A stretch of DNA of 64,000 nt from JANQQJ01 sp046290575 (GCA_046290575.1 JBKAGX010000006.1:124001-188000); one strand, 5' to 3'. Shown: positions 41,473 through 50,975, counted from the first letter of the stretch. Made by a program: numbers and translations. The notes: a model not told the origin generated them from the sequence alone.

Positions 41473-42300
41473 TCAGTCCTTCACCGGGCCGCCGATGACA
41501 ATATCGGGCGCGGATTCGTCCTTCATGGCGATGGTGTTATAGCCGCCGTCCACATAGTGGATTTCGCCGGTCACCCCGGTTGAGAGGTCACTCAGCAGGT
41601 AAACCCCTGCACCGCCAACCTCGTCGATGGTAATGTTCCGGCGCAGCGGCGCGTTGTATTCGTTCCACTTCAGGATATAGCGGAAGTCGCCGATACCCGA
41701 TGCGGCGAGCGTCTTGATCGGCCCGGCGGAAATCGCGTTGACGCGAATGGCGTCCTTGCCCAGATCCTTCGCCAGATAGCGCACGCTGGCTTCCAGCGCG
41801 GCCTTGGCAACGCCCATGACGTTGTAATGCGGCATCACCCGTTCCGCGCCCAGATAGGTCAGCGTCAGCAGGCTGCCACCGTTCGGCATCAGCTTTTCCG
41901 CCCGCTGGCAGACAGCGGTGAACGAATAGCAGGAGATATTCAACGACATGGCGAAATTCTCCGCCGTGGTGTCGATATACCGGCCCTTCAACTGGTCCTT
42001 GTCGGAATAGGCGATCGCGTGGACGACGAAATCGATGGTGCCCCATTTGTCCTTCAGGGCGTCAAACGTGGCGTCCAGCATGGCATCGTCGGTGACGTCA
42101 CATTCCAGCAGAAAATCGCTATCCAACGAGGCGGCCAACGGGCGCACCCGCTTTTCCAGTGCTTCACCTTGATAGGTAAAGGCCAGTTCTGCCCCGTGGT
42201 TGCGGAGTTGCTGGGCGATCCCCCAGGCGATCGACCTATTGTTGGCGACCCCCATGATCAGGCCGCGTTTGCCTGCCATCAGGCCGTTTTCTGCGCTCAT
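41473..42300 (-). CDS. fabI: Enoyl-[acyl-carrier-protein] reductase (NADH), FabI type
   Basis: 275 residues. GLIMGVANNRSIAWGIAQQL is the FabI cofactor-binding pattern, and TYLGAERVMPHYNVMGVAKA holds the catalytic Tyr and Lys (Y-x6-K). It reduces trans-2-enoyl-ACP in each cycle of fatty acid synthesis and is the triclosan target in other bacteria. The fabI-aroC arrangement is common in alphaproteobacteria. Confidence 0.96.
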   Translation of the reverse strand: MSAENGLMAGKRGLIMGVANNRSIAWGIAQQLRNHGAELAFTYQGEALEKRVRPLAASLDSDFLLECDVTDDAMLDATFDALKDKWGTIDFVVHAIAYSDKDQLKGRYIDTTAENFAMSLNISCYSFTAVCQRAEKLMPNGGSLLTLTYLGAERVMPHYNVMGVAKAALEASVRYLAKDLGKDAIRVNAISAGPIKTLAASGIGDFRYILKWNEYNAPLRRNITIDEVGGAGVYLLSDLSTGVTGEIHYVDGGYNTIAMKDESAPDIVIGGPVKD

Positions 42301-42384
42301 TGGCTTGGATACTCAGCTCTTTTCCGAAGGTTGGCGCATCCTACACCAAAGCCAAAACCGGTCAAACCAACGTCACTCTGACAT

Positions 42385-42855
42385 CTAGCCGTTTTCAGCG
42401 ATGGTCCAGACCCCGCGGCCGTTGCGGCAGGCGGTGCCATAGCCGGTGGAACTGCTGCCGCCGGCAATAATCGTGTGCTGGTATTCGCGGCAGGTTTGCC
42501 CATCCATGGCAAAACGGGGCTGTGGGACGATAGCGCCGCGGTTGCCGGATTGCGGGTTCACCCATTGCGTGGGCTGACCGTCCCGGCCCCGTTCCAGGGC
42601 GCTTTGTGTCGTGTCTTCCAAAAGCGCCCGGTCGCCGGACGTCAGGAACGTCGCCGCATCGCCGCCGACCTGCCTGCCGGCAATTTTGCCAATGGCGCTT
42701 GTGGCGGGCATCCGCGAGGGTTCGGGCTCTTCGCTGCGCCAGTCCTGCGCTGGCGGCAGGGGTCTGCTGCTACGATAGGAGGGGTCGGGCTGTGCGGCGC
42801 ACGCCGCGACAAAGGCGGCCAGGGCAAGCGCCACCATCAATTTTACATGGGTCAT
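42385..42855 (-). CDS. Lipoprotein of the RT0821/Lpp0805 surface antigen family
   Basis: 156 residues from ATG at 42855; a TTG at 42873 would add six. The lipobox is FVAACAAQ, so a lipid-modified cysteine follows a hydrophobic signal. The C-terminal domain has QWVNPQSGNRGAIVPQ and CREYQHTIIAGGSSSTGYGTACRNGRGVW, the pattern of the RT0821/Lpp0805 (17 kDa antigen-like) family. Its role is probably outer-membrane structural. It lies behind fabI but is separated by 84 bases, and diverges from pdxH. Confidence 0.85.
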   Translation of the reverse strand: MTHVKLMVALALAAFVAACAAQPDPSYRSSRPLPPAQDWRSEEPEPSRMPATSAIGKIAGRQVGGDAATFLTSGDRALLEDTTQSALERGRDGQPTQWVNPQSGNRGAIVPQPRFAMDGQTCREYQHTIIAGGSSSTGYGTACRNGRGVWTIAENG

Positions 42856-42979
42856 CTTTGGGCCTGTCTTCAACTCCCTATTCCTAACGGATAAGGCAGC
42901 AATGCGGCAATGCTGTGGCAGCTTTCTTGGCGCAATCCGTAAGAGGGGCTAAAACACATCCCTTCCTAAAGGATCCTTC

Positions 42980-43570
42980 ATGGCGCTCGACAAGAACACC
43001 AACCCCTTTGATCAGTTTGAAACATGGTACGCCGAGGCGCACCGGACAGAGCCTGACGCGCCTGATGCTGTCGCGCTGGCAACGGCTGATGCTGAAGGAC
43101 TGCCATCCGTCCGCATGGTGCTGTTGAAGGCCTGGGGGCCCGAAGGGTTTGTCTTCTACACCAACGCGGAAAGCTGCAAGGGCGATGATTTGCGCGCCAA
43201 TCCGAATGCGGCGTTGTGCTTTCACTGGAAGTCACTGGGCCGCCAGATCCGCATCAAAGGCGCGGTCGAGCAGGTTTCCGACGAACAGGCGGATGCCTAT
43301 TTTGACAGCCGGGACCGGGGCAGCCGTATCGGCGCCTGGGCGTCGCAGCAGTCCCGCCCGCTGGAAGGCCGGTTTGCGCTGGAAAAGGCGGTCGCAAAAT
43401 ATGCCGCTAAATATGCCATTGGCCATGTGCCACGGCCGCAATACTGGACCGGCTTCCGGGTGATCCCGAACGAAATTGAATTCTGGCAGAACCGCGATCA
43501 CCGGTTACATGATAGGCTGCGCTATCGTTGTAACGACGCAGGTTGGGAGGCTGAATGGCTGTACCCATGA
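42980..43570 (+). CDS. pdxH: Pyridoxamine 5'-phosphate oxidase
   Basis: 196 residues with AAGGA before the ATG. FMN-binding and family motifs: PSVRMVLLKAWGPEGFVFYT, QIRIKGAVEQVSD, SRIGAWASQQSRPL and the C-terminal FWQNRDHRLHDRLRYR. It oxidises pyridoxamine or pyridoxine 5'-phosphate to pyridoxal phosphate, needed by the two class III aminotransferases in the window among others. The CDF transporter gene overlaps its end by 16 bases. Confidence 0.96.
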   Translation: MALDKNTNPFDQFETWYAEAHRTEPDAPDAVALATADAEGLPSVRMVLLKAWGPEGFVFYTNAESCKGDDLRANPNAALCFHWKSLGRQIRIKGAVEQVSDEQADAYFDSRDRGSRIGAWASQQSRPLEGRFALEKAVAKYAAKYAIGHVPRPQYWTGFRVIPNEIEFWQNRDHRLHDRLRYRCNDAGWEAEWLYP

Positions 43571-44487
43571 ACGATTTGGATCGCGCGGCCATCGATCTGG
43601 AAGAAGCCGGTCCCCTAATGCGCCAGGCGGCCTATGCCTCCATCGCCGTTGCGCTGATGCTTATCGCTTTCAAGTTCGGGGCGGGCCTCTTCACCAATTC
43701 GGTCGCCATTCTGTCATCGCTGGTCGATTCGGTGCTCGATCTGGTGGCGTCGACCATCAACCTGATCGCCATCCGCCAGGCGCTGCAACCTGCCGACAAA
43801 CGGCACCGGTTCGGGCACGGCAAGGCGGAATCGCTGGGGGCGTTGGTACAGGGCGCGATCATCATCGGCTCTGCGGCGTTCGTTCTTTTTGAAGCCGCCT
43901 CCCGGCTGATCGTACTGGAACCCGTGACAGCGCCCGCCCTCGGTATCGGCGTGATGGGCTTCAGCATCGTCATGACCCTGGGGCTCGTCGCCTATCAGCG
44001 CTATGTGATCAAGAAGACCGGCTCATCCGCTATCAGTGCCGATGCGCTGCACTACAAGGGTGATGTGCTGATCAATCTTAGCGTGATGGTGGCAATCGTG
44101 CTGTCCTCCGGCTTCGGTATTCACTATGCCGACCCGATTTTCGCGATCGGGATCGCGCTTTATCTCGGCTGGGCCGCGGTGCGGATCATTCGGGGGTCGC
44201 TGGGTGTGCTGATGGATCAGGAACTGGGTGACAAGGAACGCGCGACGATCAAAAAAATGGTGCTGGGTGTTAATGGCGTGCGTGATCTTCATGATCTGCG
44301 CACGCGGTCATCCGGTCCACAGGTCTTCATCCAGTTTCATATCGATCTGGAGCGCAATATCAGCCTGCTGGACGCGCATGAGATCTCGGATGATATCGAG
44401 GATCTGCTGCTGGAAAAATACCCCGGTGCAGAAGTCATCATTCATGCGGATCCTGAAGGCATCGATGAGCGGCGGGACGCGTTTTAA
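43555..44487 (+). CDS. Cation diffusion facilitator family transporter (FieF-like)
   Basis: 310 residues with GGGAGG before the ATG. It has a six-helix membrane part; metal-site motifs are DSVLDLVAS in helix 2 and HYKGDVLINLSV in helix 5, with the cytoplasmic HRFGHGKAESLGALV loop and a C-terminal ferredoxin-like domain (about 215-300). CDF proteins export Zn, Fe, Mn or Co in exchange for protons. Metal identity is not certain; the Asp/His sites are compatible with Zn or Fe. Confidence 0.92.
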   Translation: MAVPMNDLDRAAIDLEEAGPLMRQAAYASIAVALMLIAFKFGAGLFTNSVAILSSLVDSVLDLVASTINLIAIRQALQPADKRHRFGHGKAESLGALVQGAIIIGSAAFVLFEAASRLIVLEPVTAPALGIGVMGFSIVMTLGLVAYQRYVIKKTGSSAISADALHYKGDVLINLSVMVAIVLSSGFGIHYADPIFAIGIALYLGWAAVRIIRGSLGVLMDQELGDKERATIKKMVLGVNGVRDLHDLRTRSSGPQVFIQFHIDLERNISLLDAHEISDDIEDLLLEKYPGAEVIIHADPEGIDERRDAF

Positions 44488-44498
44488 GGGGGTTTGTG

Positions 44499-44846
44499 AT
44501 GATCACCATCTACGGCATCAAGAATTGCGACACGGTCAGGAAGGCCCGCAAATGGCTGGAGGCCGAAGGGATCGAGCATCATTTTCACGACTTCCGCGCC
44601 GACGGGCTGGACCGCGCCACGCTGGAAGGCTGGCTGAAGCAGGTCGAGCGCGACGTGCTGATCAACCGGCGCGGCACCACATGGCGCAAGCTGGATGACG
44701 CGCAGAAAGAAATTTCCTCTGACGAAGATGCCATCAGGCTGCTGTTGGAGCATGTCGCCATCATCAAGCGTCCCGTGTTTGATACTGGCGGTCAGATTCT
44801 CGTCGGGTTCCGTGACGAACAAAAAGCCGCCCTTTCAGCGCCTTAG
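44499..44846 (+). CDS. ArsC/Spx-like protein (YffB type)
   Basis: 115 residues. It has YGIKNCDTVRKARKWLEAEG, in which Cys is not followed by the second cysteine of Spx, and LINRRGTTWRKLDD, as in YffB-like ArsC-family proteins. Annotated members are called arsenate reductase, but the single-cysteine YffB type has no proven arsenate activity and may be a glutathione-dependent thiol reductase. It follows the CDF gene by 11 bases, within the same operon. The start is ATG 44499 (GTG at 44496 is possible). Confidence 0.85.
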   Translation: MITIYGIKNCDTVRKARKWLEAEGIEHHFHDFRADGLDRATLEGWLKQVERDVLINRRGTTWRKLDDAQKEISSDEDAIRLLLEHVAIIKRPVFDTGGQILVGFRDEQKAALSAP

Positions 44847-44890
44847 TGTTAGCCTTCTTTCGCGTCTTGTAAGGGCGATGCGAGGAATCC

Positions 44891-46639
44891 ATGACCGAAG
44901 ACCTGTCTGACCGTTACGGTCCACTGTTCCGCTGGGTGCTGGCGGGCGCTGGCCTGTTGCAGGGCCTTGGCTACTACATTCTTGTCGAAATGGCCGACGA
45001 CGCGGTCTCGACGGCGCTTGTTGCGACTATGGTCTTCCTGCTTGTTGCGCCGCTGTCGTTTCAGTTGAGCTATGGTCTGGGACAGAGAGTCCGGGTGGCC
45101 GCGGCAGGCATCGGCTTTGGGCTGTTGGCGAGCCTGCTCTGGGTCTGGCTGGATATCCGCGTGGATGGGGAATCCGCCAGGCCAGCGTCTGACGAGCACC
45201 TGTTCACCTTCATCTGGACCATGACCGGCGGCGCCTACATCATTCTACCCTTCATCCAGACCTGGCTGAGCGAAGGCGGATTTCGCTTTCCCTATCCGCC
45301 GCTGTTCCGGTTCAGCTGGAACAATATTCTGGTGGCCGCGATTGCCGGCACCTTCCTGGGCGTCTTCTGGCTGGTGCTGTTGCTGTGGTGGTCGCTGTTC
45401 GAACTGGTGGGCGTCAGTTTTTTCTACGACCTCTTTACCGAGCCACTCTTCGCCTGGGCGTTTTCGGGCGGGGTCCTGGGCCTGGGTATTGCCATTGCGC
45501 GCGAGAACGACCGGATCGTCCCGACGTTCCGTCGGGTCGTGTTGACCCTGTTTCAGGTGTTGGCGCCCGTACTGGCGGTGGCCGCGCTGTTGTTCCTGGT
45601 CTTTCTGCCCTTCACCGGGCTTGACCCGCTTTGGGAAACCAGGCGTGCGACTCCGATCCTGGTGGCGCTGATGTTTGCGGTTGTCCTGTCCGTCAACGCG
45701 GTCATTCAGGACGGTTCGCTGGACGAGCCGAAAAACCGGGTGATCGCCTGGCTGATCGCAGCCGCCTTGTTGTTGTTGCCGGTCTATGCCGGGCTGGCGT
45801 TCTATGCCACCTCGCTACGCATTGATCAGTACGGGATTACGCCGGACCGCTACATCGCGCGGCTGATCGTGATCGTCGCTGCCGCGCATGTGGTGCTCTA
45901 TGCCGTTGCGGTCGCGTTCCGTCGGCTGTCGTGGTCTGACTGGGTCTGCAGGGCCAATCCGGCGCTTGCCGCAATTGTCGCGCTGATCGCATTGCTGTTG
46001 CAGACGCCGGTGCTGGACCCCTACCGCAGCACAGCCAACGATCAGCTTGCGCGCCTGCTGGATGGCCGTGCCGACGCTGAAACGTTCGATTATGCCTTTC
46101 TGCACTTCAAGCTGGGCCAGTCGGGCCGTGAGGCCTTGGCTGATCTGGACAATTTAGACGACCACCCGAATCTGGCGCAGATTAAAGCGGGCCTTGCCGA
46201 GGCGCGCGACGCCGATTTCTATTATCAGGTGGCGCAGCTTCCTCCATCGACTTCCGAGCAGGCCAGGCAAACGCTGATTCTAAGACCCGAGACTCTGGAG
46301 GTCAGCGATGCATTATGGAAATCGTTGGAACGTCATTACCGATGGCAGCTTGAACGATGTGCTGAAAAGCAGTTTGACTGCGGTCTTCTGGGGCTCGATA
46401 CGGACAGCGATGGCGCGCTCGAATACTTTTTCCTGAACTCCAGTCAGGGCAACAATGTTTTTGCACTTGATGGCGAAGGCAAAGGGAATTTTGTGCCCCG
46501 GAGAACAGGGCCCCTCAACCGCACGCCCTCCGGCGGTGGTGGGCCAACCTTGTGGGATAGCTTCGTCGCTGGGGATTACGAATTGGTGGAACCCCGGCAT
46601 CTTGATATACGTATAGGGGAGGAAGTCCTCTCTTATTGA
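44891..46639 (+). CDS. DUF4153 domain-containing membrane protein
   Basis: 582 residues. The first about 390 residues hold roughly ten membrane segments with the DUF4153 pattern (for example FSWNNILVAAIAGTFLGVFW and LLPVYAGLAFYATSLRIDQYG, where LRIDQYGLTPDR is the family signature). The C-terminal 200 residues are soluble and repeat-like (LAQIKAGLAEARDADFYYQV). Function unknown; DUF4153 proteins are often encoded beside regulators of envelope homeostasis. Confidence 0.82.
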   Translation: MTEDLSDRYGPLFRWVLAGAGLLQGLGYYILVEMADDAVSTALVATMVFLLVAPLSFQLSYGLGQRVRVAAAGIGFGLLASLLWVWLDIRVDGESARPASDEHLFTFIWTMTGGAYIILPFIQTWLSEGGFRFPYPPLFRFSWNNILVAAIAGTFLGVFWLVLLLWWSLFELVGVSFFYDLFTEPLFAWAFSGGVLGLGIAIARENDRIVPTFRRVVLTLFQVLAPVLAVAALLFLVFLPFTGLDPLWETRRATPILVALMFAVVLSVNAVIQDGSLDEPKNRVIAWLIAAALLLLPVYAGLAFYATSLRIDQYGITPDRYIARLIVIVAAAHVVLYAVAVAFRRLSWSDWVCRANPALAAIVALIALLLQTPVLDPYRSTANDQLARLLDGRADAETFDYAFLHFKLGQSGREALADLDNLDDHPNLAQIKAGLAEARDADFYYQVAQLPPSTSEQARQTLILRPETLEVSDALWKSLERHYRWQLERCAEKQFDCGLLGLDTDSDGALEYFFLNSSQGNNVFALDGEGKGNFVPRRTGPLNRTPSGGGGPTLWDSFVAGDYELVEPRHLDIRIGEEVLSY

Positions 46640-46652
46640 GTTTGAAACAGCC

Positions 46653-47396
46653 ATGCCGTCCAACGAGCCGCAAAAGACCCTGATCCTGACCGGCGCCAGC
46701 CGGGGCATTGGCCATGCGGCGGTCAAGCGCTTTTCCAGCGCGGGCTGGCGGGTGATCACCTGTTCGCGGATGGCGTTTTCCGAAGACTGCCCCTGGGATG
46801 GTGGCGAAGAAAACCACGTGCAGATCGACTTATCTGACCCGGTCGACCGGGCCCGCGGTATTGAAGATATGCAGGAGCGACTCGAAGGTCACACACTCAA
46901 TGCGCTGGTCAACAATGCCGGCATCTCGCCCAAGCATGAGGGCGGCGGGCGGATGAGCACGCTCGATACCCCGCTAGAGGCCTGGCAACAGGTCTATGAG
47001 GTCAATCTGGTGGCGCCACTGCTGCTGGCGCGCGGGCTGCTGGAGCCGCTGAAGGCCGCCAAGGGCGCCATCGTCAACGTCACCTCTATCGCGGGCAACC
47101 GGGTGCATCCCTTCGCCGGCAGCGCCTATGCCACATCAAAGGCCGCGCTGGCGGCCCTGACCCGCGAAATGGCGGCCGATTTCGGCCCGCATGGCATCCG
47201 CGTCAACGCGATTGCGCCCGGCGAGATCGACACCTCGATCCTGTCGCCGGGTACGGAGAAGATCGTCGAAGGCCTGCCGCTGCACCGGTTGGGCACACCC
47301 GAAGAAGTCGCCAAGGCGATCTATTTCCTGTGTTCGGAACAGGCCAGCTACGTCACTGGCGCCGAGCTTCACGTCAATGGCGGCCAGCACGTTTAA
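46653..47396 (+). CDS. SDR family oxidoreductase
   Basis: 247 residues. It has LILTGASRGIGHAAVKRF, NNAGISPKHEGGG, a catalytic Ser in NVTSIAGNRVHP, YxxxK in SAYATSKAALAALT, and TGAELHVNGGQHV at the end. It is a classical NAD(P)-dependent SDR of unknown substrate. It starts 13 bases after the DUF4153 gene and is followed by a small conserved protein 11 bases downstream, so the three are probably in one operon. Confidence 0.9.
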   Translation: MPSNEPQKTLILTGASRGIGHAAVKRFSSAGWRVITCSRMAFSEDCPWDGGEENHVQIDLSDPVDRARGIEDMQERLEGHTLNALVNNAGISPKHEGGGRMSTLDTPLEAWQQVYEVNLVAPLLLARGLLEPLKAAKGAIVNVTSIAGNRVHPFAGSAYATSKAALAALTREMAADFGPHGIRVNAIAPGEIDTSILSPGTEKIVEGLPLHRLGTPEEVAKAIYFLCSEQASYVTGAELHVNGGQHV

Positions 47397-47407
47397 CAGG
47401 AATTCCC

Positions 47408-47740
47408 GTGACCAAAATCAAACTGAACAAGCTGCAGAACCGCACGCTCGCTCTGTTGCAGGAGCTGGCGAAGCATCCTGAAACGGCGATCACGGACGAT
47501 GCAACGGGTGAAGTGACCATCGCCCAGCTGCCGCATGCCCATGGCGACCATATGCATATCGGTGAATTCACCGTCTCGAGCCGCGACGCCAGCGGCTTCA
47601 CCAATCAGGCGGTCTGGGTTGCGCTGGAACGCAAGGGGCTGGCGCGGGCGAACTTTCCAATTTCAATTACGCTGACGAAAGCCGGCCTTGAGCACGAAAC
47701 GGGCCTGCTCAAGCCTATGACCGAAAAATCAGATCACTAG
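47408..47740 (+). CDS. Conserved hypothetical protein with a His-rich block (110 aa)
   Basis: 110 residues from GTG at 47408 with AGGA seven bases upstream. The N-terminal half (LQNRTLALLQELAKHPE) looks like a winged-helix or small helical domain. The centre has PHAHGDHMHIGEFTVSSRDA, a His/Asp group that could bind metal, and ALERKGLARANFP follows. I know proteins of this pattern from alphaproteobacteria without an assigned role. It lies in an operon with an SDR and an enoyl-CoA hydratase. Confidence 0.72.
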   Translation: MTKIKLNKLQNRTLALLQELAKHPETAITDDATGEVTIAQLPHAHGDHMHIGEFTVSSRDASGFTNQAVWVALERKGLARANFPISITLTKAGLEHETGLLKPMTEKSDH

Positions 47741-47759
47741 AGACTTTCAGGGGAACAGA

Positions 47760-48629
47760 ATGACTTACGAAGCGATCAAGACAGAGGTGAAGGACCGTGT
47801 CCTGACCATCACGCTGAACCGGCCGGACCGGCTGAACGCGTTCAATTTCGAAATGCAGCGCGACATGGTCGATGCCTTCACCAAGGTGAATGACGATGAC
47901 GAGGTCCGCGCGGTGATTGTGACCGGCGAGGGGCGCGGCTTCTGCGCGGGTGCCGATCTGGGCGCCGGCGGCTCGACCTTCGACGTCAACAAGCGGCCCA
48001 GCATCGACGATCCGGGCCCGGGCGCGCATTGGCGCGACGGCGGTGGCCGCGTGACCCTGGCGATCTTTGAATGCCTGAAGCCTGTCATCGCGGCCTGTAA
48101 CGGGCCCGCCGTCGGTATTGGCGCGACGATGCAGCTACCGATGGATATCCGCCTCGCGTCGACCGAAGCGCGTTATGGCTTTGTGTTTGCGCGCCGTGGT
48201 CTGGTGATGGAGGCGTGTTCAAGCTGGTTCCTGCCGCGCTTGGTCGGGATCGAACAGGCCGCCAAATGGGCCTATTCGGGCCGCGTCTTCGAGGCACAAG
48301 AAGCGTTCGATGGCGGGCTGGCATCGGAACTGCTGGCGCCGGATGATCTATTGCCCCGTGCCAACGAAATTGCGGCTGAGATTGCCGAGAACACATCGGC
48401 GGTTTCGGTAGCGCTGATGCGGCAGATGATGTGGCGCATGCTGGGCGAATCCCATCCAATGGATGCACACCGGGTCGACAGCCGGGGCATTGCCACGCTG
48501 GGCGCTATGGCTGATGCGAAGGAGGGCGTTGAAAGCTTCCTTGAAAAACGCCCGGCAGACTTCAAGCTAAAGCCGTCTGAAGACATGCCCGGCTGGTTCC
48601 CCTGGTGGGACGAGCCCCGCTTCGGCTAG
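47760..48629 (+). CDS. Enoyl-CoA hydratase/isomerase family protein
   Basis: 289 residues. Crotonase-fold signatures: ITLNRPDRLNAFNFEMQRDM, GFCAGADLGAGG (first oxyanion-hole loop), PAVGIGATMQLPMDIRLAS (second oxyanion-hole loop), and RYGFVFARRGLVMEACSSW with the catalytic Glu position. An inserted loop with GGRVTLAIFECLKPVIAACNG and a C-terminal helical tail (about 250-289) point to the ECH/PaaG-like subgroup. It would hydrate or isomerise 2-enoyl-CoA. It lies 19 bases after the small protein. Confidence 0.9.
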   Translation: MTYEAIKTEVKDRVLTITLNRPDRLNAFNFEMQRDMVDAFTKVNDDDEVRAVIVTGEGRGFCAGADLGAGGSTFDVNKRPSIDDPGPGAHWRDGGGRVTLAIFECLKPVIAACNGPAVGIGATMQLPMDIRLASTEARYGFVFARRGLVMEACSSWFLPRLVGIEQAAKWAYSGRVFEAQEAFDGGLASELLAPDDLLPRANEIAAEIAENTSAVSVALMRQMMWRMLGESHPMDAHRVDSRGIATLGAMADAKEGVESFLEKRPADFKLKPSEDMPGWFPWWDEPRFG

Positions 48630-48653
48630 GCGCCGGGCCGGTACAGCACCGTC

Positions 48654-49121
48654 ATGGACCTGAAGATCAAACAAGACCATCTTCAGGGCGCCGCCATTAT
48701 TGCGCTGCTACAGCGGCACCTGGATTATGCACATGAGGTGACTCCGGCGGAGAGCATCCATGCGCTTGATCTGGACGGTCTGCGGGCACCCGATGTGACG
48801 TTCTGGTCGGTCTGGTCGGACAGCGTTCTGGTCGGGTGCGGAGCGCTCAGGGAACTTGATCCCCGGCATGCAGAGATCAAGTCCATGCACACCGCTGAAG
48901 AGGCGCGTCGTCAAGGGGTTGGATCGGCAATCCTCGATCACATCATCGGGATCGCACGGCAACGGGGCTATATCAGGCTTAGTCTCGAGACCGGCACACA
49001 AGAGGCATTTGCACCGGCACGCGCGCTCTATCGACGACATGGTTTTGAGGATTGTGGGCCGTTTGGCGACTATCACGCCGACCCGAACAGCGCCTATATG
49101 ACGCGGATTCTTGAGACTTAG
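48654..49121 (+). CDS. GNAT family N-acetyltransferase
   Basis: 155 residues. HTAEEARRQGVGSAILDHII is the acetyl-CoA pyrophosphate-binding loop (Q/R-x-x-G-x-G/A), followed by YIRLSLETGTQEAFAPARAL and RRHGFEDCGPF at the C-terminus. It resembles the phosphinothricin/PatA-like group. The substrate is unknown. The stop overlaps that of the convergent nadC by four bases. Confidence 0.9.
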   Translation: MDLKIKQDHLQGAAIIALLQRHLDYAHEVTPAESIHALDLDGLRAPDVTFWSVWSDSVLVGCGALRELDPRHAEIKSMHTAEEARRQGVGSAILDHIIGIARQRGYIRLSLETGTQEAFAPARALYRRHGFEDCGPFGDYHADPNSAYMTRILET

Positions 49122-49966
49122 ACCACAGCCTCGAAATCCATACCGATGTCGATGGCGGGGGACGACTGGGTCAGCCGCCCGACGGAGATGAAGTCGACGC
49201 CGGTTTCGGCGATGCCGCGGATGGTATCGAGCCGTACACCGCCGGAGGCTTCCAGCGGGATTCGTCCATCTGTAAGCGCGACGGCTTCACGCAACTGGTC
49301 AAGGCTCATATTATCGAGCAGGAGGCTGTCGGCGCCCGCCACCAGCGCCTCGCGCACCTGATTGAGCGTGTCGCACTCCACCTGGACCGTCAAATCCGTC
49401 TGCGCGCGACAGGCGTTGATCGCGGCTGTAACCCCACCGGCGACAGCAATATGGTTGTCCTTGATCATCACGGCGTCGTAGAGGCCCATGCGGTGATTGG
49501 TCCCGCCGCCCATCTTGACCGCATATTTCTCCAGTGTCCGCAGGCCCGGGATGGTCTTGCGCGTATCGAGCACCTTGGCCTTCGTACCCGCAATGGCGGC
49601 CACGTAGATGCTGGTCTGTGTCGCGATTCCGGACAGGTGCTGCAGGATATTGAGGGCCGACCGCTCCGCGGTCAAAAGCGCGCGGGCAGGGGCCTCGATG
49701 ATTGCGATGGACGCACCTGTGGTCAGGTGATCACCATCCGTTGCCGTAGCAGAAATCGTTGCGTCCGGCGCCAGACGCTCAATGATCGCGGCGGCTATCG
49801 GCAGTCCGGCGAGTACCAGGTTTTCGCGGGCACCCATGCTGGCGCGAAACCGTGCGTTTGCCGGGATCGTGGCTTCAGCGGTCACATCGCCGCTGCCGAC
49901 ATCCTCAGCCAGCGTGCGGGTGATGAAGTCGTCCAGCGCCTCAGGCGGAAGCGGCTGCGGCATCAC
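49118..49966 (-). CDS. nadC: Quinolinate phosphoribosyltransferase (nicotinate-nucleotide pyrophosphorylase)
   Basis: 282 residues. It has LAEDVGSGDVTAEATI near the N-terminus, LNILQHLSGIATQT, KVLDTRKTIPGLRTLEKYAV with the catalytic lysine, and IPLEASGGVRLDTIRGIAETG. It forms nicotinate mononucleotide from quinolinate and PRPP. It overlaps the end of nadA by 26 bases. Confidence 0.96.
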   Translation of the reverse strand: MMPQPLPPEALDDFITRTLAEDVGSGDVTAEATIPANARFRASMGARENLVLAGLPIAAAIIERLAPDATISATATDGDHLTTGASIAIIEAPARALLTAERSALNILQHLSGIATQTSIYVAAIAGTKAKVLDTRKTIPGLRTLEKYAVKMGGGTNHRMGLYDAVMIKDNHIAVAGGVTAAINACRAQTDLTVQVECDTLNQVREALVAGADSLLLDNMSLDQLREAVALTDGRIPLEASGGVRLDTIRGIAETGVDFISVGRLTQSSPAIDIGMDFEAVV

Positions 49967-50975
49967 GGATGGGTTTGGCGGGTGGTGACATGTCGAGCAT
50001 CCGTTGTACCGAATCCAGCGCCTGGAGGCGGATATCCTCGGGTACCTCCACCTGCGGTGCCAGATTGGCCAGGCACAGGTAGAGCTTCTGCATCGTGTTC
50101 AGTTCCATGAACGGGCAGTTGTTGCAGTTGCATTCCCCATCCGCGCCCGGGGCGCCGATGAAGGTCTTGCCCGGGGCCAGCTTTTCCATCTGATGGATGA
50201 TATGCGGCTCCGTCGCGATGATGATGGTCTGGGCATCGGTCTCGGTGACGAATTTCAGGATCGACGAGGTCGAGCCGACGTGGTCTGCATGGGCCAAAAT
50301 GGCTTCCGGGCACTCCGGGTGCGCTGTCACAGGAGCGTCCGGATTTTCGGCCATCACCTTGATCAGCTCGCGCTCTGAAAACTGTTCATGGACGATGCAG
50401 CTGCCGGGCCACAGGGTCATCTCCCGGCCGGTTTTGCGCGCCAGATAGGCGCCCAGATGCCGGTCCGGTGCAAACAGGATCGGCGTGCCTTCGGGGATCT
50501 GTTCGACAATCGCCTGCGCATTGGTGGATGTCACGATGATGTCGCTGAGCGCCTTCACCTCGGCAGAACAATTGATATAGGTCAGCGACACATGGTCCGG
50601 ATGTTCTTCGCGGAACTTCGCGAACTGGTCCGGCGGGCAGGAATCTTCCAGGCTGCAGCCGGCGGCCATATCCGGCAGCACGACGATCTTTTCCGGGCTC
50701 AAAATTTTAGCGGTTTCGGCCATGAAGCGCACGCCGCAAAACGCGATCACGTCGGCATCCGTGTTGGCGGCTTTGCGCGACAGGTCCAGTGAATCGCCCA
50801 CAAAGTCGGCGATATCCTGAATCTCAGGATCCTGATAGTAGTGCGCCAGAATGACCGCATTGCGCTCCTTGCGCAGCCGGTCAATTTCGGCGGCCAGATC
50901 GATAAACGGATCGATCTCGGTGACATTCATGGGCTCAAGGTTTGCCTTGGGCCGGTCGAGCGTGGTTGTGTTCAT
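49941..50975 (-). CDS. nadA: Quinolinate synthase A
   Basis: 344 residues from ATG at 50975, with GGGG five bases upstream; a version from 51002 would add nine residues. It has ILAHYYQDPEIQDIADFVGD and the three cluster cysteines in VIAFCGVRFMAETA, in SEVKALS-type flanking INCSAEVKAL, and in GECNCNNCPFMEL, with HPECPEAIL between. It condenses iminoaspartate with DHAP to quinolinate. NadB (aspartate oxidase) or aspartate dehydrogenase is not next to it, so the iminoaspartate source lies elsewhere. Confidence 0.95.
   Translation of the reverse strand: MNTTTLDRPKANLEPMNVTEIDPFIDLAAEIDRLRKERNAVILAHYYQDPEIQDIADFVGDSLDLSRKAANTDADVIAFCGVRFMAETAKILSPEKIVVLPDMAAGCSLEDSCPPDQFAKFREEHPDHVSLTYINCSAEVKALSDIIVTSTNAQAIVEQIPEGTPILFAPDRHLGAYLARKTGREMTLWPGSCIVHEQFSERELIKVMAENPDAPVTAHPECPEAILAHADHVGSTSSILKFVTETDAQTIIIATEPHIIHQMEKLAPGKTFIGAPGADGECNCNNCPFMELNTMQKLYLCLANLAPQVEVPEDIRLQALDSVQRMLDMSPPAKPIRDAAAASA

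Noticed and set aside
44499..44846. True arsenate reductase function for the ArsC-family gene
   Set aside because: It is the single-cysteine YffB type without ars genes nearby. Naming it arsC would overstate the evidence.
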